The notes under the pieces are model-generated. The model did not search any database and was not told the origin of the DNA. It saw only the letters and a program-made list of their open reading frames with translations. Shown here in pieces: positions 23,450 to 35,171 of a stretch of DNA of 64,000 bases. Position numbers and translations under genes: made by a program. The stretch is from Inia geoffrensis (Eukaryota; Chordata; Mammalia; Artiodactyla; Iniidae): the NCBI GenBank assembly GCA_036417435.1, contig CM070899.1, forward strand, positions 5,399,001-5,463,000. The letters are read 5' to 3'. Each line of letters opens with the position of its first letter. Position 1 is the stretch's first letter.

Positions 23450-26400
23450 TTGTCAGTTGATTTGCTTGCTAATATTTTCTCTCATTCTGAGGATTGTCCT
23501 TTTGTCTTGTTTATGGTTTCGTTTGCTGTGCAAAAGCTTTTAAGTTTCATTAGGCCCCATTTGCTTATTTTTGTTTTTATTTCCATTTCTCTAGGAGGTG
23601 GGTCAGAAAGGATCTTGCTGTGATTTATGTCACAGAGTGTTCTGCCTATGTTTTCCTCTAAGAGTTTTATAGTGTCTGGCCTTACATTTAGGTCTTTAAT
23701 CCATTTTGAGATTATTTTTGTGTATGGTGGTAGGGAGTGTTCTAATTTCATTCTTTTACATGTAGCTGTCCAGTTTTCCCAGCACCACTTACTGAAGAGA
23801 CTGTCTTTTCTCCATTGTATATTCGTGCCTCCTTTATCCAAGATAAGGTGACCATAGGTGCGTGGGTTTTTCTCCGGTCTTTCTATCCTGTTCCATTGAT
23901 CTATATTTGTTTATGTGCCAGTACCATACTGTCTTGATTACTGTAGCTTTGTAGTATAGTCTGAGGTCAGCAAGCCTGATTCCTCCAGCTCCATTTTTCT
24001 TTCTCATGACTGTTTTGGCTATTGTGGGTCTTTTGTGTTTCCATACAAATTGTGACATTTTTTGTTCTGGTTCTGTAAAAAATGCCACTGGTAGTTTGAT
24101 AGGGATTGCATCGAATCGATAGATTGCTTTGGGTAGTAGAGTCATTTTCACAATGTTGATTCTTCCTATGCAAGACATAGTATATCTCTCCATATGTTTG
24201 TATCGTTTTTCATTTATCAGTGTCTTATAGTTTTCTGCATACAGGTCTTTTGTCTCCTTAGGTAGGTCTATTCCTAGGTATTTTATTCTTTTTGTTGCAG
24301 TGGTAAACGGGAGTGTTTTCTTAATTTCTCTTTCAGATTTTTCATCATTAGTATATAGGAATGAAAGGGATTTCTGTGCATTAATTTTGTATCCTGCTAC
24401 TCTACCAAATTCATTGATTAGCTCTAGTAGTTTTTCTGGTAACATCTTTAGGGTTCTCTATGTATAGTATCATGTCATCAGCAAATAGTGACAGTTTTAC
24501 TTCTTCCTTTCTGATTTGGATTCCTTTTATTTCTTGTTTTTCCATGATTGCTGTAGCTAAAACTTCCAAACTATGTTGAATAATAGTGGTGAGAGTGGGC
24601 AACCTTTTCTTGTTCCTGATCTTAGAGGAAATGGTTTCAGTTTTTCACCATTGAGTACGATATTGGCTGTGGGTTGGTAATATATGGCCTTTATTATGTT
24701 GAGGTAAGTTCTCTATCTGCCTACTTTCTGGAGAGTTTTTATCATAAGTGGGTGTTGAATTTTGTCAAAAGTTTTTTTGGCATCTATTGAGATGGTCATA
24801 TGGTTTTTCTCCTTCAATTTGTTAACATGGTGTATCACATGGATTGATTTGCATATAGTGAGGAATCCTTGCATTCCTGGGATAAAGCCCACTTGATCAT
24901 GGGGTATGATCCTTTTAATGTGCTGTTGGATTCTATTTTTAATTAATTAATTAATTATTGGCCGCACTGGGTCTTTGTTGCTGCGCACAGGCTTTCTCTA
25001 GTTGAGGCGCGTGGGGTCTACTCTCCGTCGTGGTGCACAGGCCTCTCATTATGGTGGCTTCTCTTGTAGCAGACTCTAGGCGCGCGGGATTCAGTAGTTG
25101 TGGCACATGGACTCAGTCGTTGTGGCTCACGGGGTCTAGACTGCAGGCCCAGTAGTTGTGGCGCACACGCTTAGTTGCTCCACAGCATGTGGGATCTTCC
25201 CAGACCAGGGCTCGAACCCGTGTCTCCTGCATTGGCAGGTGGGTTCTTAACCACTGCGCCACCAGGGAAGCCCCTGTGCTGTTGGATTCCGTTTGCTAGT
25301 ATTTTGTTGAGGATTTTTGCATCTATGTTCATCAGAGATATTGGCCTGTAGTTTTCTTTTTTTGTGACATCCTTGTCTGGTTTTGGTATCAGGGTGATGG
25401 TGGCCTCATTGAATGAGTTTGGGAGTGTTCCTCCCTCTGCTATATTTTGGAAGAGTTTGAGAAGGATAGGTGTTAGCTCTTCTCTAAATGTTTGATCGAA
25501 TTCGCCATCTGTGAAGCCATCTGGTCCTGGGCTTTTGTTTGTTGGAAGATTTTTAATCACAGTTTCAATTTCAGTGTTTGTGATTGGTCTGTTCATATTT
25601 TCTATTTCTTCCAGGTTCAGTCTTGGAAGGTTGTGCTTTTCTAAGAATTTGTCCAGCTCTTCCAGGTTGTCCATTTTATTGACATATAGTTGCTTGTACT
25701 AATCTCTCATGATCCTTTGTATTTCTGCAGTGTCAGTTGTTACTTCTTTTTCATTTCTAATTCTGTTGATTTGAGTCTTCTCCCTTTTTTTCCTGATGAG
25801 TCTGGCTAATGGTTTATCAATTTTGTTTATCTTCTCAAAGAAACAGGTTTTAGCTTTATTGATCTTTGCTGTTGTTTCATTTCTTTTTCATTTATTTCTG
25901 ATCTGATCTTTATGATTTCTTTCCTTCTGCTAACACTGGGGTTTTCTTGCTCTTCTTTGTCTAATTGCTTTAGGTGTAAAGTTAGGTTGTTTATTTGAGG
26001 TGTTTCTTGTTTCTTGAGGTAGAATTGTATTGCTATAAATTTCCCTCTTAGAACTGCTTTTGCTGCATCCCATAGGTTTTGGGTCATTGTGTTTTCATTG
26101 TCATTTGTTTCTAGATATGTTTTGATTTGCTCTTTGATTTCTTCAGTGATCTCTTGGTTATTAAGTCACGTATTGTTTAGCCCCCATGTGTTTGTATTTT
26201 TTATAGTTTTTGTCCTGTAATTGATATCTAGTCTCATAGCATTGTGGGCAAAAAAGATACTTGATACAATTTCAATTTTCTTAAATTTACCAAGGCTGGA
26301 TTTGTGACCCAAGATATGGTCTATCCTGGAGAATGTTCCATGAGCACTTGAGAAGAATGTGTATTCTGTTGGTTTTGGATGGAATGTCCTATAAATATCA

Positions 26401-26929
26401 ATTAATTCCATCTTGCTTAATGTGTCATTTAAAGCTTGTGTTTCCTTATTTATTTTCATTTTGGATGATCTGTCCATTGGTGAAAGTGGGGTGTTAAAGT
26501 CCCCTACTATGATTATGTTACTGTCCATTTCCCCTTTTATGGCTTTAGCATTTGCCTAATGTACTGAGGTGTTCCTATGCTGGGTGCATAAATATTTACA
26601 ATTGTTATATCTTCTTCTTGGATTGATCCCTTGATCATTATGTAGTGTCCTTCTTTGTCTCTTGTAATAGTCTTTATTTTAAAGTCTATTTTGTCTGATA
26701 TGAGAATTGCTACTCCAGCTTTCTTTTGGTTTCCATTTGCAGGGAATATCTTTTTCCATCCCCCCACTTTCAGTCTGTATGTGTCCCTAGGTCTGAAGTG
26801 GGTCTCTTGTACACAGCATATATATGTGTCTTGTTTTTGTATCCATTTAGCCAGTCTATGTCTTTTGGTTGGAGAATTTAATCCACTTACATTTAAGGTA
26901 ATTATTGGTATGTATGTTCCTATTACCAT
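23450..26929 (-). pseudogene. L1 ORF2 remnant (endonuclease and reverse transcriptase)
   Basis: The start at 26929 is the APE-type endonuclease N terminus (ITLNVSGLNSP, then VQETHF). Reverse transcriptase landmarks follow: [10 protein letters not shown] near 25.5 kb and the catalytic FADDMILY near 24.48 kb. The C-terminal region reaches about 23.45 kb. Segments 26929-26537, 26528-26166, 26087-25827, 25674-25290, 24602-24411, 24445-23834 and 23841-23482 lie in different frames or behind stops. It is further split by a SINE. Non-functional. Confidence 0.85.
24934..25274 (-). repeat. CHR SINE, long type, inside L1 ORF2
   Basis: Body and head on the minus strand, with an (ATTA)n-rich tail at the left. 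A perfect 15-bp duplication of L1 sequence, TGTGCTGTTGGATTC, lies at 24919-24933 and 25275-25289. This proves insertion after the L1. Confidence 0.95.
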
Positions 26930-26987
26930 TTTCTTAATTGTTTTGGGTTTGTTATTGTAGGTCTTTTCCTTCTCTTGTGTTTCCTGC

Positions 26988-27848
26988 CTAGAGAAGTTCC
27001 TTTAGCATTTGTTGTAAAGCTGGTTTGGTGGTGCTGAATTCTCTTAACCTTTGCTTATCTGTAAAGGTTTTAATTTCTCCATCAAATCTGAATGAGATCC
27101 TTGCCGAGTAGAGTAATGTTGATTGTAGGTTTTTCCCTTTCATCACTTTAAATATGTCCTGACACCCCGTTCTGGCTTGCAGAATTTCTGCTGAGAAATC
27201 AGCTGTTAACCTTATGGGGATTCCCTTGTATGTTATCCGTTGCTTTTCCCTTGCTGCTTTTACTATTTTTTCTTTGTACTTAATTTTTGATAGTTTGATT
27301 AGTATGTGTCTCGGCATGTTTCTCCTTGGGTTTATCCTGTATGGACTCTCTGTGCTTCCTGGACTTGACTGACTATTTCCTTTCCCATGTTAGGGAAGTT
27401 TTCGACTATAATCTCTTCAAATATTTTCTCAGACCCTTTCTTTTTCTCTTCTTCCGGGACCCCTATAATTCTAATGTTAGTGCGTTTAATGTTGTCCCAG
27501 AGATCTCTGAGACTGTCCTCAATTCTTTTCATTCTTTTTTCTTTATTCTGCTCCCTGGCAGTTATTTCCACCTTTTTATCTTCCAGCACTTATCCGTTCT
27601 TCTGCCTCAGTTATTCTGTTATTGATTCCTTCTAGACTATTTTTAATTTCAGTAATTGTGTTGCTCATCACTGTTTGTTTCCTCTTTGGTTCTTCTGGAC
27701 CCTTGTTAAATGTTTCTTGCATTTTCTCCATTCTGTTTCTGAGATTTTGGATCATCTTTACTATCATTACTGTGAATTCTTTTTCAGGTAGGTTGCCTAT
27801 TTCACCTTCATTTATTTGGTCTTGTAGGTTTTTACCTTGCTCCTTCAT
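26988..27848 (-). pseudogene. L1 ORF1 remnant (RNA-binding chaperone)
   Basis: Three minus-strand segments in successive frames: 27848-27576 (coiled-coil region), 27589-27332 (coiled coil into the RNA-recognition domain, with the IRIIGVPE motif) and 27317-26988 (C-terminal domain, with AREKQRITYKG). Frame changes lie near 27580 and near 27320. Function in an intact L1: trimeric single-strand RNA-binding protein. This copy is broken. Confidence 0.85.
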
Positions 27849-28499
27849 CTGTAACGAATTTTTTTTGTCCTTTCATTTTATTTTCTTTGATGGGGTGTGT
27901 TGTATTCCTGTCTTACTGGTTGTTTGGCCTGAGACGTCCAGCACTGGAGTTTGCAGGCAGTTGGATAGAGTCGGGGCTTGGTGCTGAGATAAGGACCTCC
28001 GGGAGACCTCATTCCGATTGATATCCCCTGGGGTCTGAGGTTCTGTGTTAGTCCGGTGGTTTGGACTCGAAGCTCCCACCACAGGAGCTCAGGCCCTACC
28101 TCCGGCCTGGGAATCAAGATCCCGCAAGCTTCACGGTGTGGTTAAAAAAAAAAAAAAAAAAGGAAGAAAGAAAGAAAAAAAGGAGCCGTATAATATCAAA
28201 GAATAAAAAATAAAATAAAATTAGAAAGGTGAAAAGTATATTAGGAAAAATAAAACTATGATTGAAACAACTGCAACAAGGTAAAACAAAACCACAACAG
28301 AAAAAAGAAAAAAAAAGGGGGGTGGTAAGGAACAAGCCAAAAGGAGAGATCACTAACAAAGTATAAAGAATAAAATAAAATTAGAAAAATAAAAGATTTA
28401 TTACGAAAAATAAAAATATGAAAGAATCAACAACAATGAATCAACAATGTAAAACAGAAGCCCAATCTAAAAGAGGAAAAAGGAAAAGAAACAAAAAAA

Positions 28500-29515
28500 G
28501 CTTTGGCTATGGGGGCGGAGTTTAGGTGGGAGGTGGAACTTAGGCAGGGACGGCTTTTAGGGTGGGGCAGGACCTAGGCGGGTGTGGGGGCTGACGTTTG
28601 AGCGTGGGGCCGGGCCTAGGCGGGTGACATTCAAGCATGGGCGGGGCCTCTGCTTAGGACCTGGCAGAAGGGGAGAGGTTGCACGTTGGAAGTAGGGCCG
28701 CTGGAGTATGGAGTTCCGGAGTTTGGAGGTAGGGCCCTGCGTGCGGGTGTGTGGGTGGGGTCTAGGCCCAGCGCCTTGGAGGGGGTCTCAGAGGGGGTCT
28801 CCAAGTGTAGAGGTGGGGCCCTGGCTGGGGGTGCAGGGGCGGGGCTTGGGCTCTGCACGGCAGGAGGGAGGCTCCGAGGGCAGAGGATTATGCCCGGGAG
28901 CCCAGCAGGCTACCCCGTGCCTGAGTGGACAGGGAGAGCACTGGCCCCATTGCCTTCCGTTCCTTCGTGCCCTCCCCCATCATCTCCCCCAGGGTCTCCC
29001 CCGTCTCCGCTGGACCCCTAACCGTGGGTGGGTCCTGCTGGGTGTAGGAACTCCTCCCCTCCCCCAGACACACCTCAGGGGTGCCAGTCCCAGAGGTCCG
29101 GCCTTTACTTTTACTCCCCCTTCCCTCCCTCCCGCTCCCTCAGGATCCGCCCGGCTGGAGAGGGCCTCGGTGGGCAGAGGATCAGGCCTGGGATCTCAGC
29201 AGGCTCCCAGGGGCCCAAGTGGTCAAGGGAAACCCGGCCACGCTCCCTTTTGATCCTCTGCCCTGCCAGTGGTTCCCCAATTTCCCCCTTCGGGCATGGG
29301 CTCCCTTCCCCTCCCCCAGCCGCCCCTCAGGGGCGCCAGTCCCGTCCCGCCTCCACTCGTCCTCCCCCCTCACTCCCCCCAAGCCCCACGTCCTACCTGG
29401 TCGCTGGGGGTTCAGCCCGTCCCCTTAGGTGTCCGCGGCCCCCCACCGGGGCCTGGTAGGTGCCCTGGTTGTGAGGAGACGCGAATTCCACGTCCTCCTG
29501 GTCCGCCATCTGCCG
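28500..29515 (-). promoter_or_regulatory. GC-rich L1 5' UTR (internal promoter)
   Basis: GC-rich, CpG-containing block with repeated GGGCGGGGC/TAGGCGGG motifs on the plus strand at 28.5-28.9 kb. It ends at 29503-29514 with the YY1-type site of the L1 start. The T-rich (minus strand) stretch at 28.14-28.5 kb joins it to ORF1. In intact L1s this region drives transcription toward ORF1, here leftward and in the same direction as EML1 and EVL. Activity in this copy is not shown by sequence. Confidence 0.65.
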
Positions 29516-29520
29516 GACTG

Positions 29521-31308
29521 ACTTTTAAAGTACTCCAGTCCTCCTCCCCACCCACAGTTAGGAGAGAGAGTAGAGACAAGGCTTTCAGGATGTCAATAAT
29601 TTCTGAAGCTGGGTGAGAGGCTTTCTCTACTTCTCTGTATGTTTGAAATTTTCTATTAAGAAACTTGAGAACCAGCACGAAGAGCAGCCTGGGATCAGAC
29701 TGCACCTCGCCAGAGGTGCACACTTATCAGCTTGCTTCCCGGTTGTGTATTAGATTGACCCCCTTTGAGGAGGCCAGAGGGTCTCCAACGTGACTTCTTC
29801 TGTGCGCTCTTCTGCCTCAAAGATTAGATGATGGTAGCCCGTTCCCAAGTCAGAGAAAAAACGACCAGTGAGTGCCGTGTGCAGCCTCTGGGCAGTGGAA
29901 GCAATCCCTCAAAAAAAACTGGAGGGGTTGGGAAGATGTCTGAGCGGGCTTTCCAGTGAACCACGGACAGCCCCTCCGACCCACTGCCAGGGTGCACCTC
30001 ATGCAGTGGAAACCGCAGATGTAAGTCCACGGATGCCAGGATCCACTGAACTCTCCCCGCCATGCAGCTCCAGCTGGCTCTGGAGGCCTCCCACCCCATG
30101 CCCTCACCCCTGACCTTGTGCCCTCTCTCCTCCACTTGCCGAGGCTCTCCCAGCACGCCTGGATCCCCTGCCCGGCATCACTTTGTACAAAGATGCTGGA
30201 AAACCATTTGCTGAATGAGCAAAGAGCCCACAGTGGCTCCACAGCGAGCACCAAGTCAAGCCACCCGGCTGCCGGGTCCTCCACAGCCCTCATGTGGGTC
30301 TCTTTTCTGCCCCACCCAGCCCTCTGCTGGCTTTTCTCCTTCCTTGCTGACAGCTCATGCTCTACCTGCCCTTGAAGTCCATCGGAGTCCCCCTGGCCGG
30401 GTCGGAGGCCCCCTCGTCGCCCTGCTCGCCCAGGACCCGCAGACTCAGCACACCCTGGCTTCAGCGTCGGCCTCCTGCGGAGAGCATCACTCACGGTGGT
30501 ACCTCCAGCCCGATTTCCGTTCTGCACCTGCTAGCCAATCGCCTGCTTCGCACTTCACACTTGGATGTCTCAGCGGCCCCTCACCTCACGCCAGCCTGTC
30601 CCGGGCCTGACTCATTATCCTCTTGCCAACTTGCAGTGCCCCCCATCTTAGCCGACGGCACCAACATCTGCCCAGAGAACAGTCGGGGACCTGGGCCTCA
30701 CCCTCCGCCCCCATCCCATCCATCGCCAGGCTCTGCTGATGTCACCCCAGAAACCGCTCTCAGACAGTCCGTTCACCTCTGCCCTGTCCACCGCTTGCAC
30801 CTTAGTCCACGCCATCACTTCACGGAGATTAGGGTAACAGTCCCTCATCTGTCACTCTCCGCAGTAGGGCTAAGTAAGAGCTGATGTGGCCACAGGCCAC
30901 TGGGAGGAGCAGACCTGGCTCTGCTTCTGGGGTCTCTCATTCCAGGAGAATCCTGGGGTTCTAGGCCTAGTTTGCCTGAGAGGTGGTAAGTGGTGGTACG
31001 TGGCCACTGCTTGCTATGTTAATGAATACCTGCAGGGTTAATACTGAGAATTTCATTTAAAATGTAGGCAAGTATGAAGGCAGCAATAATGATTTATATA
31101 CATACCCCTTTTCCATTATTGAGCTTGGAAAATACTGAAAGTGTATAGAAATACAAGTAGATCTTGTAACTTTTGAGTCAATAATGGGTTTCCTTCCCTT
31201 CTCTGATCTGGTCACTCCTTAATTACTAATTTTAAAATGATGATTTTTGCCAGTATTTACATGACCAAGTAAACTAACAACTGGGTATGGTAATTAAGCT
31301 AAATTCTT
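29521..31308. other. EML1-EVL intergenic DNA, no gene seen
   Basis: The first 150 bases include an old L1 3'-end phrase (AATAATTTCTGAAGCTGGGT ... TGTTTGAAATTTTCTATTAA). The rest is unique, GC-moderate DNA with overlapping ORFs on both strands (29.85-30.88 kb) that show no domain. No exon call is justified. Confidence 0.5.
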
Positions 31309-31439
31309 GGGATTTCCCTGGTGGCCTAGTGGTTAGGATTCTGGCCTTTCACTGCTGTGCCCTGGGTTCAATCCCTGGTCAGGGAACTGAGATCCCACAA
31401 GCCACGTGGGGCGGCCAACAACAACAACAACAACAAAAA
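31309..31439 (+). repeat. Old tRNA-derived SINE
   Basis: Head GGGATTTCCCTGGTGGCCTA, then the B-box-like GGGTTCAATCC, ending in an (ACA)n tail. The flanks AGCTAAATTCTT and AGCTGAATTCTT are the target-site duplication. Confidence 0.85.
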
Positions 31440-31614
31440 GCTGAATTCTTTATAGTTGTCTAATCTGATGAATGCTTACACACCACATGCAAACTGCTGT
31501 TTTATCTGCAAATGACCCAGGTGAGAAAAAAAAAAATCTGGATATGAAACAGAATATAGTGTGAATCGTATCTAATTTTAAATATTTTAATTTATATACT
31601 TTCATGATTATAGG

Positions 31615-33028
31615 TCAATAAGAAATCCACTTTTCAGATTTTATTTCATTATAGAATATATTTGATAAGGATACATACAAACAGAATCATCTTTAATACA
31701 TATTGTGTACTGGTGCCCGGCATTTCCGCAGCAGGCTGGAGATGTAACAAAAAATGCTTCCCAATGTTCAGCTTCATTGGCCACTCTAAACAACCAGTGC
31801 TGTAGAGTTGATGGTTCAGTTCATTTACTTGCCTAGAACAAGTAAAAATCTTAACCTTCGTCTTTAAGTCTGTTTATTACTCTTCTATTTTAAAATCTGA
31901 GATACATTCCCCAATGTAAACAATAAATTTCAATCTGCCACACAGCTGAAATGGATAAGGCCTTCTCTGTTGTACTCATCAGAGCGCAATCTTATTTCAG
32001 AGCGTAATACGCCGTCCACGCACAAAAGACAGGAAAGAAGCTGCCCTTAGTACCTGGTGGAGCCTTCCAGACTTCTCCCCGCTGCAGGTGTATGGTACGC
32101 TAGAGAGACACCTTTTCGACTTGGTCTACTTGGTCTTAAGATACAAATATACAGTGTCCGTAAGCATTAAAATAGTAAAGCCTAGCCTTACGTATTCGTT
32201 ATGAATTGCTAAAATCCTATACAAGTACAATACCATATCATGCCAATTAATACACAGAGGAAGGTGGCTAGCTGTCTCCACCATTCACCAAGGGCCTGTG
32301 AACGGGGAACAGAGGGGACGTGATTCGTGTAGGCGTTAAGTGGCTGACCGTATATGGTCAGGCAGACGGTCTAGCTGGAACTCTGAAATGCCTGGGTACC
32401 CGCTGCTGCGATTGTTAGGTTAATCTGGAGTGGAACCCGCTGAACACAAGAAGAATCTAACCCCTTTCTCACCAGCCTCCCAGAGGGAGAGCTGAATGAA
32501 ACCTCAGAAAATGGTAACCAAATGAAGTCTTATTTGCATTTCCTGATTCAGTTGTGCAAATCAGTTATATCTGTTCTCTTCTCCAACGACGTATCCTTTT
32601 AGGACCAGTTAATCAACAGCGATCATGATTCAGTACCTCGTTATCATAAATATCTGACTTAGCAACCTCCATGGTGAAACAGTAAAGCCTATATACAATC
32701 TTTGAAAAGGCATCCTGTGACCGTTTTTGAAGAGTTCATAGAAGAGTTATGAAGGATACACCAGTCACTTCTCGATGTCACCGTAATGTAAACCTTGGCA
32801 TCTTTTTTATATTAAGTGTTTTATATATTGTACAACAAAAGAGAGACCTGAATGGCTGACCTGCTGTGATGCTCACCGATCCACTAAGCTAAGGTAACCG
32901 GTAAAGGGCATAATTTTCCTGAGGTTTGTGAGAACTCTTCAAACAAAGCGGAAATCACAGTGACCGAGTGAGCGAAACTCGAGTCTGTACCTCCTGGCCC
33001 GTTCTGCTCCCCCGGGTTCTTGCCGGGA
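31615..33028 (-). other. EML1: EML1 3' UTR
   Basis: About 1.4 kb of repeat-free, AT-rich sequence follows the EML1 stop codon at 33031-33029. The distal poly(A) signal AATAAA is the complement of 31640-31645 (plus-strand TTTATT), so cleavage near 31615-31625 is expected. A second AATAAA corresponds to 31873-31878 and could give a shorter form. The absence of SINE and L1 insertions contrasts with both flanks and fits a conserved UTR. The exact end is inferred. Confidence 0.65.
31640..31645 (-). terminator. EML1: Candidate poly(A) signal of EML1
   Basis: AATAAA on the minus strand, about 1.39 kb after the stop codon, with T-rich plus-strand sequence beside it. An alternative AATAAA lies at 31873-31878. 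Confidence 0.5.
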
Positions 33029-33154
33029 CTAAATGACCCGCCACTGCATGATGCTCGTGTCTTTGCCGCCAGTGGAGATAAGGTGGCTGTCGTCACAGAG
33101 GAAATCGACGTTGGTGACGTGACTGCTGTGCCCGCTGTACACGTGGCTGGGAGC
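33029..33154 (-). CDS. EML1: EML1 last coding exon
   Basis: Acceptor TTCTTCCCCAG, then GCTCCCAGCCACGTG (APSHV) starting in phase 0 at 33154. There are 41 codons, ending QWRVI and TAG at 33031-33029. It encodes the last WD-type blade of the second propeller: GHSSHVTNVDFL strand, then LISTGGKDTSIMQW with the blade-closing Asp and Trp. The ending QWRVI is that of EML1 and not EML4 (family knowledge). If the protein is the human length (815 aa), these are residues about 775-815. EML1 binds microtubules and is needed for spindle orientation in cortical progenitors. Confidence 0.95.
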   Translation of the reverse strand, partial: APSHVYSGHSSHVTNVDFLCDDSHLISTGGKDTSIMQWRVI

Positions 33155-33697
33155 CTGGGGAAGAATGACATGGAGGGAGCTGAACGCAAAGCCATCGAGG
33201 CGGGGTTGGAAGTGATGGACGTCTACATTCATGCCAAACCACATGGAGCCCCTGTACCTTGAGAATCTGGTCTGGAGGGGACGAATGCGGGCAGGGAGAG
33301 GTTCAACCCCAGAGGCTGCACCAGGCACAGGCCAGCCCAAAGGAGGGAGGACCGGATGCAGGGGTGGAGGGGAGGGTCTTCTAGGAGGAGGGTCAGGTCT
33401 GGGAAGAACGAAGAGGGGTGTTCCAGGCACTGGTGTGGGCTCGGCTCAGCAGGGCTGGAGCAGAGGGAGCCGTGGTGGACAGCAGAGGGGGGAGGCCCAC
33501 GAAGTGCAGAGGAGGACAAGCCAGCGCCACGTAGGCAGTGGAGGGGGGCCTGAAGTGCTCTGGGGCAGCCGAATGACGGTCACCCCTGCATTTGTGACTG
33601 GTGGCATCACTCACAGCACCTTTCTATTCAATTACCAACAGGCCAGGCGGTAAGTGCGCCCCGTGGGGTAAGGCTAGAGAAGAAGATGAGCCTTTAC

Positions 33698-33828
33698 CCT
33701 GAACTGTGAGCAGGGGTAGGAGAAGAGGTGCACTTTGCCAAAGTCGTCACCGGTAGACAGGAGTTTTTTCTCGTGGGCCCGACAGGCGGCATTGATGTCG
33801 GTTCCGTCCGAGCCTTCTGGCCACACTC
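33698..33828 (-). CDS. EML1: EML1 coding exon, second from last
   Basis: Acceptor TTTGTTTTAG, then GAGTGTGGCC. The first two bases complete a glycine whose first base ends the upstream exon. The exon encodes VWPEGSDGTD, then AACRAHEKKLLSTGDDFG and KVHLFSYPCSQFR, ending AGG before the donor GTAAAG at 33697. 131 bases, entering in phase 1 and leaving in phase 0, contiguous with APSHV in the last exon. The blade motif LLSTGDDFGKVHLF is well formed. The donor lacks the usual G at +5 (GTAAAG), so it is weaker than consensus. Estimated residues 732-774. Confidence 0.95.
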
Positions 33829-35075
33829 CTAAAACAAAGACCCCAGAGAGAGCACTGGAAATACCAGGACACAGGGCCACACTGTGTGGGGACTGGCCAT
33901 CGAACTCCCACGAAAATAGGAACGTCCCAGATTTAGAAACCACGCCCAAGGAACGCTTCGTCTCACGTGATCTCCCTGCAGGCTGTTCCGGGAAACCCTC
34001 ACTGCGTATACCGTTCTGCTGCATGAGAGTCGCAGTGACAGGCCTTCAGGGCTTCCACCTCTTTCGGGCCCCTTCTTGACGCTACAGCAGAAAGCAGGCC
34101 AGAATCCCTGGTTCTGGACACGATGGCTTTCTTTATCCCCAAAGCATCTGATGGGAAGCTGACTAGTCCTAAGCCTGCAGTTTCCTAACTTTTCTTTTTT
34201 GGGGGTAACTCTTTACATATGAGAGGCCCTCCAAAGAGCTTTGTAACTCTGGGACTGCCTGTGTGTTTCAGGCGTTCCTTGGTGTCAGCCCTTCATGGCT
34301 GCTGTCTGCCTGGTGGCACTGGGCAGGTGGGGTGTCTGCTCACCGTAGGCCGGGTGATGCAGCAGCTCTGACTCCACAGCCCTGTGCCCAGGTGGGCCTG
34401 GGGTGTGGTCTGGGATCTCCTCACCACTGCTTCAGGAAACCCTGTTGGTCCCAATAACTTTGGATATGAGAGAGCTGCATGCACATCAGTTTCTTACCAG
34501 GCAGATGTAGAGTAAACCCAGGGCGTCCTAGCATTCAACACCAGAAGATGGTAGAACGCCAGCCCTAAGGAGACTTGTGAACTTCTGACCAACTTACTGA
34601 CTTACGGTCATACATAAAGAGATTATAAGTACTGCCTTTTCTTTTTTATTCTACTAAATTGTGGCAATTTATTTTAGACCGCTTATAAACATATTCCTAA
34701 TCTAAACTTGGAAGGAGGTGAAAAATTTAGTTTAAGGGCCAAAAAGATACAATCACTCTAACAAATGGTAAATAAATTGATCGGGCGCCATCTGGTCCAT
34801 TTATCGAGGACGTTTGGCACTACCTCATATAAGCGTTCTAGAGAATTATCTCTGGACCCATTTCGTATGAGAGAAAAGTGTTCTGGTTCCTCTCGCCTGG
34901 CCATAGCTGGGCAAGCCCTGGCCCTTCCCCAGGGCTGCGGGGAGTGTGTCCCGTGGGGTCCACGGGGCAGCAGAGCATTTTGAAGCCGACCAAGAGGCTT
35001 CACTACTATTAGAAAGTCATTCTAAAAGTAGATACATCCTACGTTTGAACAGAATGAAAGGTGCAGAAACCTTAC

Positions 35076-35171
35076 CAAAGACGTGGAATCCCAAAGTGCA
35101 GGTGTATGTGGCCCATTCGATGTCTCTCGTGGTTTCCACACTTACGACTTGCTTACAAGCAGAGGGAATCC
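35076..35171 (-). CDS. EML1: EML1 coding exon, third from last
   Basis: Acceptor TTGTCTTTCCAG, then GGATTCCCTC. The first two bases complete a Trp codon begun in the upstream exon, giving W-IPSACKQVVSVETT, then RDIEWATYTCTLGFHVF and the first base of Gly. The donor is GTAAGG at 35075. 96 bases, phase 1 in and phase 1 out. The EWATYTC strand is characteristic of the EML propeller. Estimated residues 700-731. Confidence 0.95.

Larger units (their letters stand above)
22404..29520 (-). mobile_element. Nearly full-length L1, inactive
   Basis: Minus-strand LINE-1. The T run at 22404-22415 is the 3' A tail, followed by the 3' UTR (to about 23.4 kb), ORF2 (about 26.93 down to 23.45 kb), ORF1 (about 27.85 down to 26.99 kb) and a GC-rich 5' UTR up to about 29.51 kb. 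The 5' end on the minus strand reads CCGGCAGATGGCGGACCAGG, with the YY1-type AGATGGCGG typical of ferungulate L1 starts. A SINE interrupts ORF2 at 24934-25274. ORF1 needs two frame changes and ORF2 several, so the copy is dead. I could not find a convincing target-site duplication; only GGACT is shared by the two ends. Confidence 0.88.

Noticed and set aside
22390..29525. GGACT at both ends of the large L1 as its target duplication
   Set aside because: Five bases is too short to separate from chance, and the L1 5' boundary is not exactly known.
28500..29616. GC-rich block as the promoter of a separate gene, with ORFs up to 181 codons
   Set aside because: It is continuous with the L1 ORF1 upstream region and ends with a L1-type start; the ORFs have no domain.
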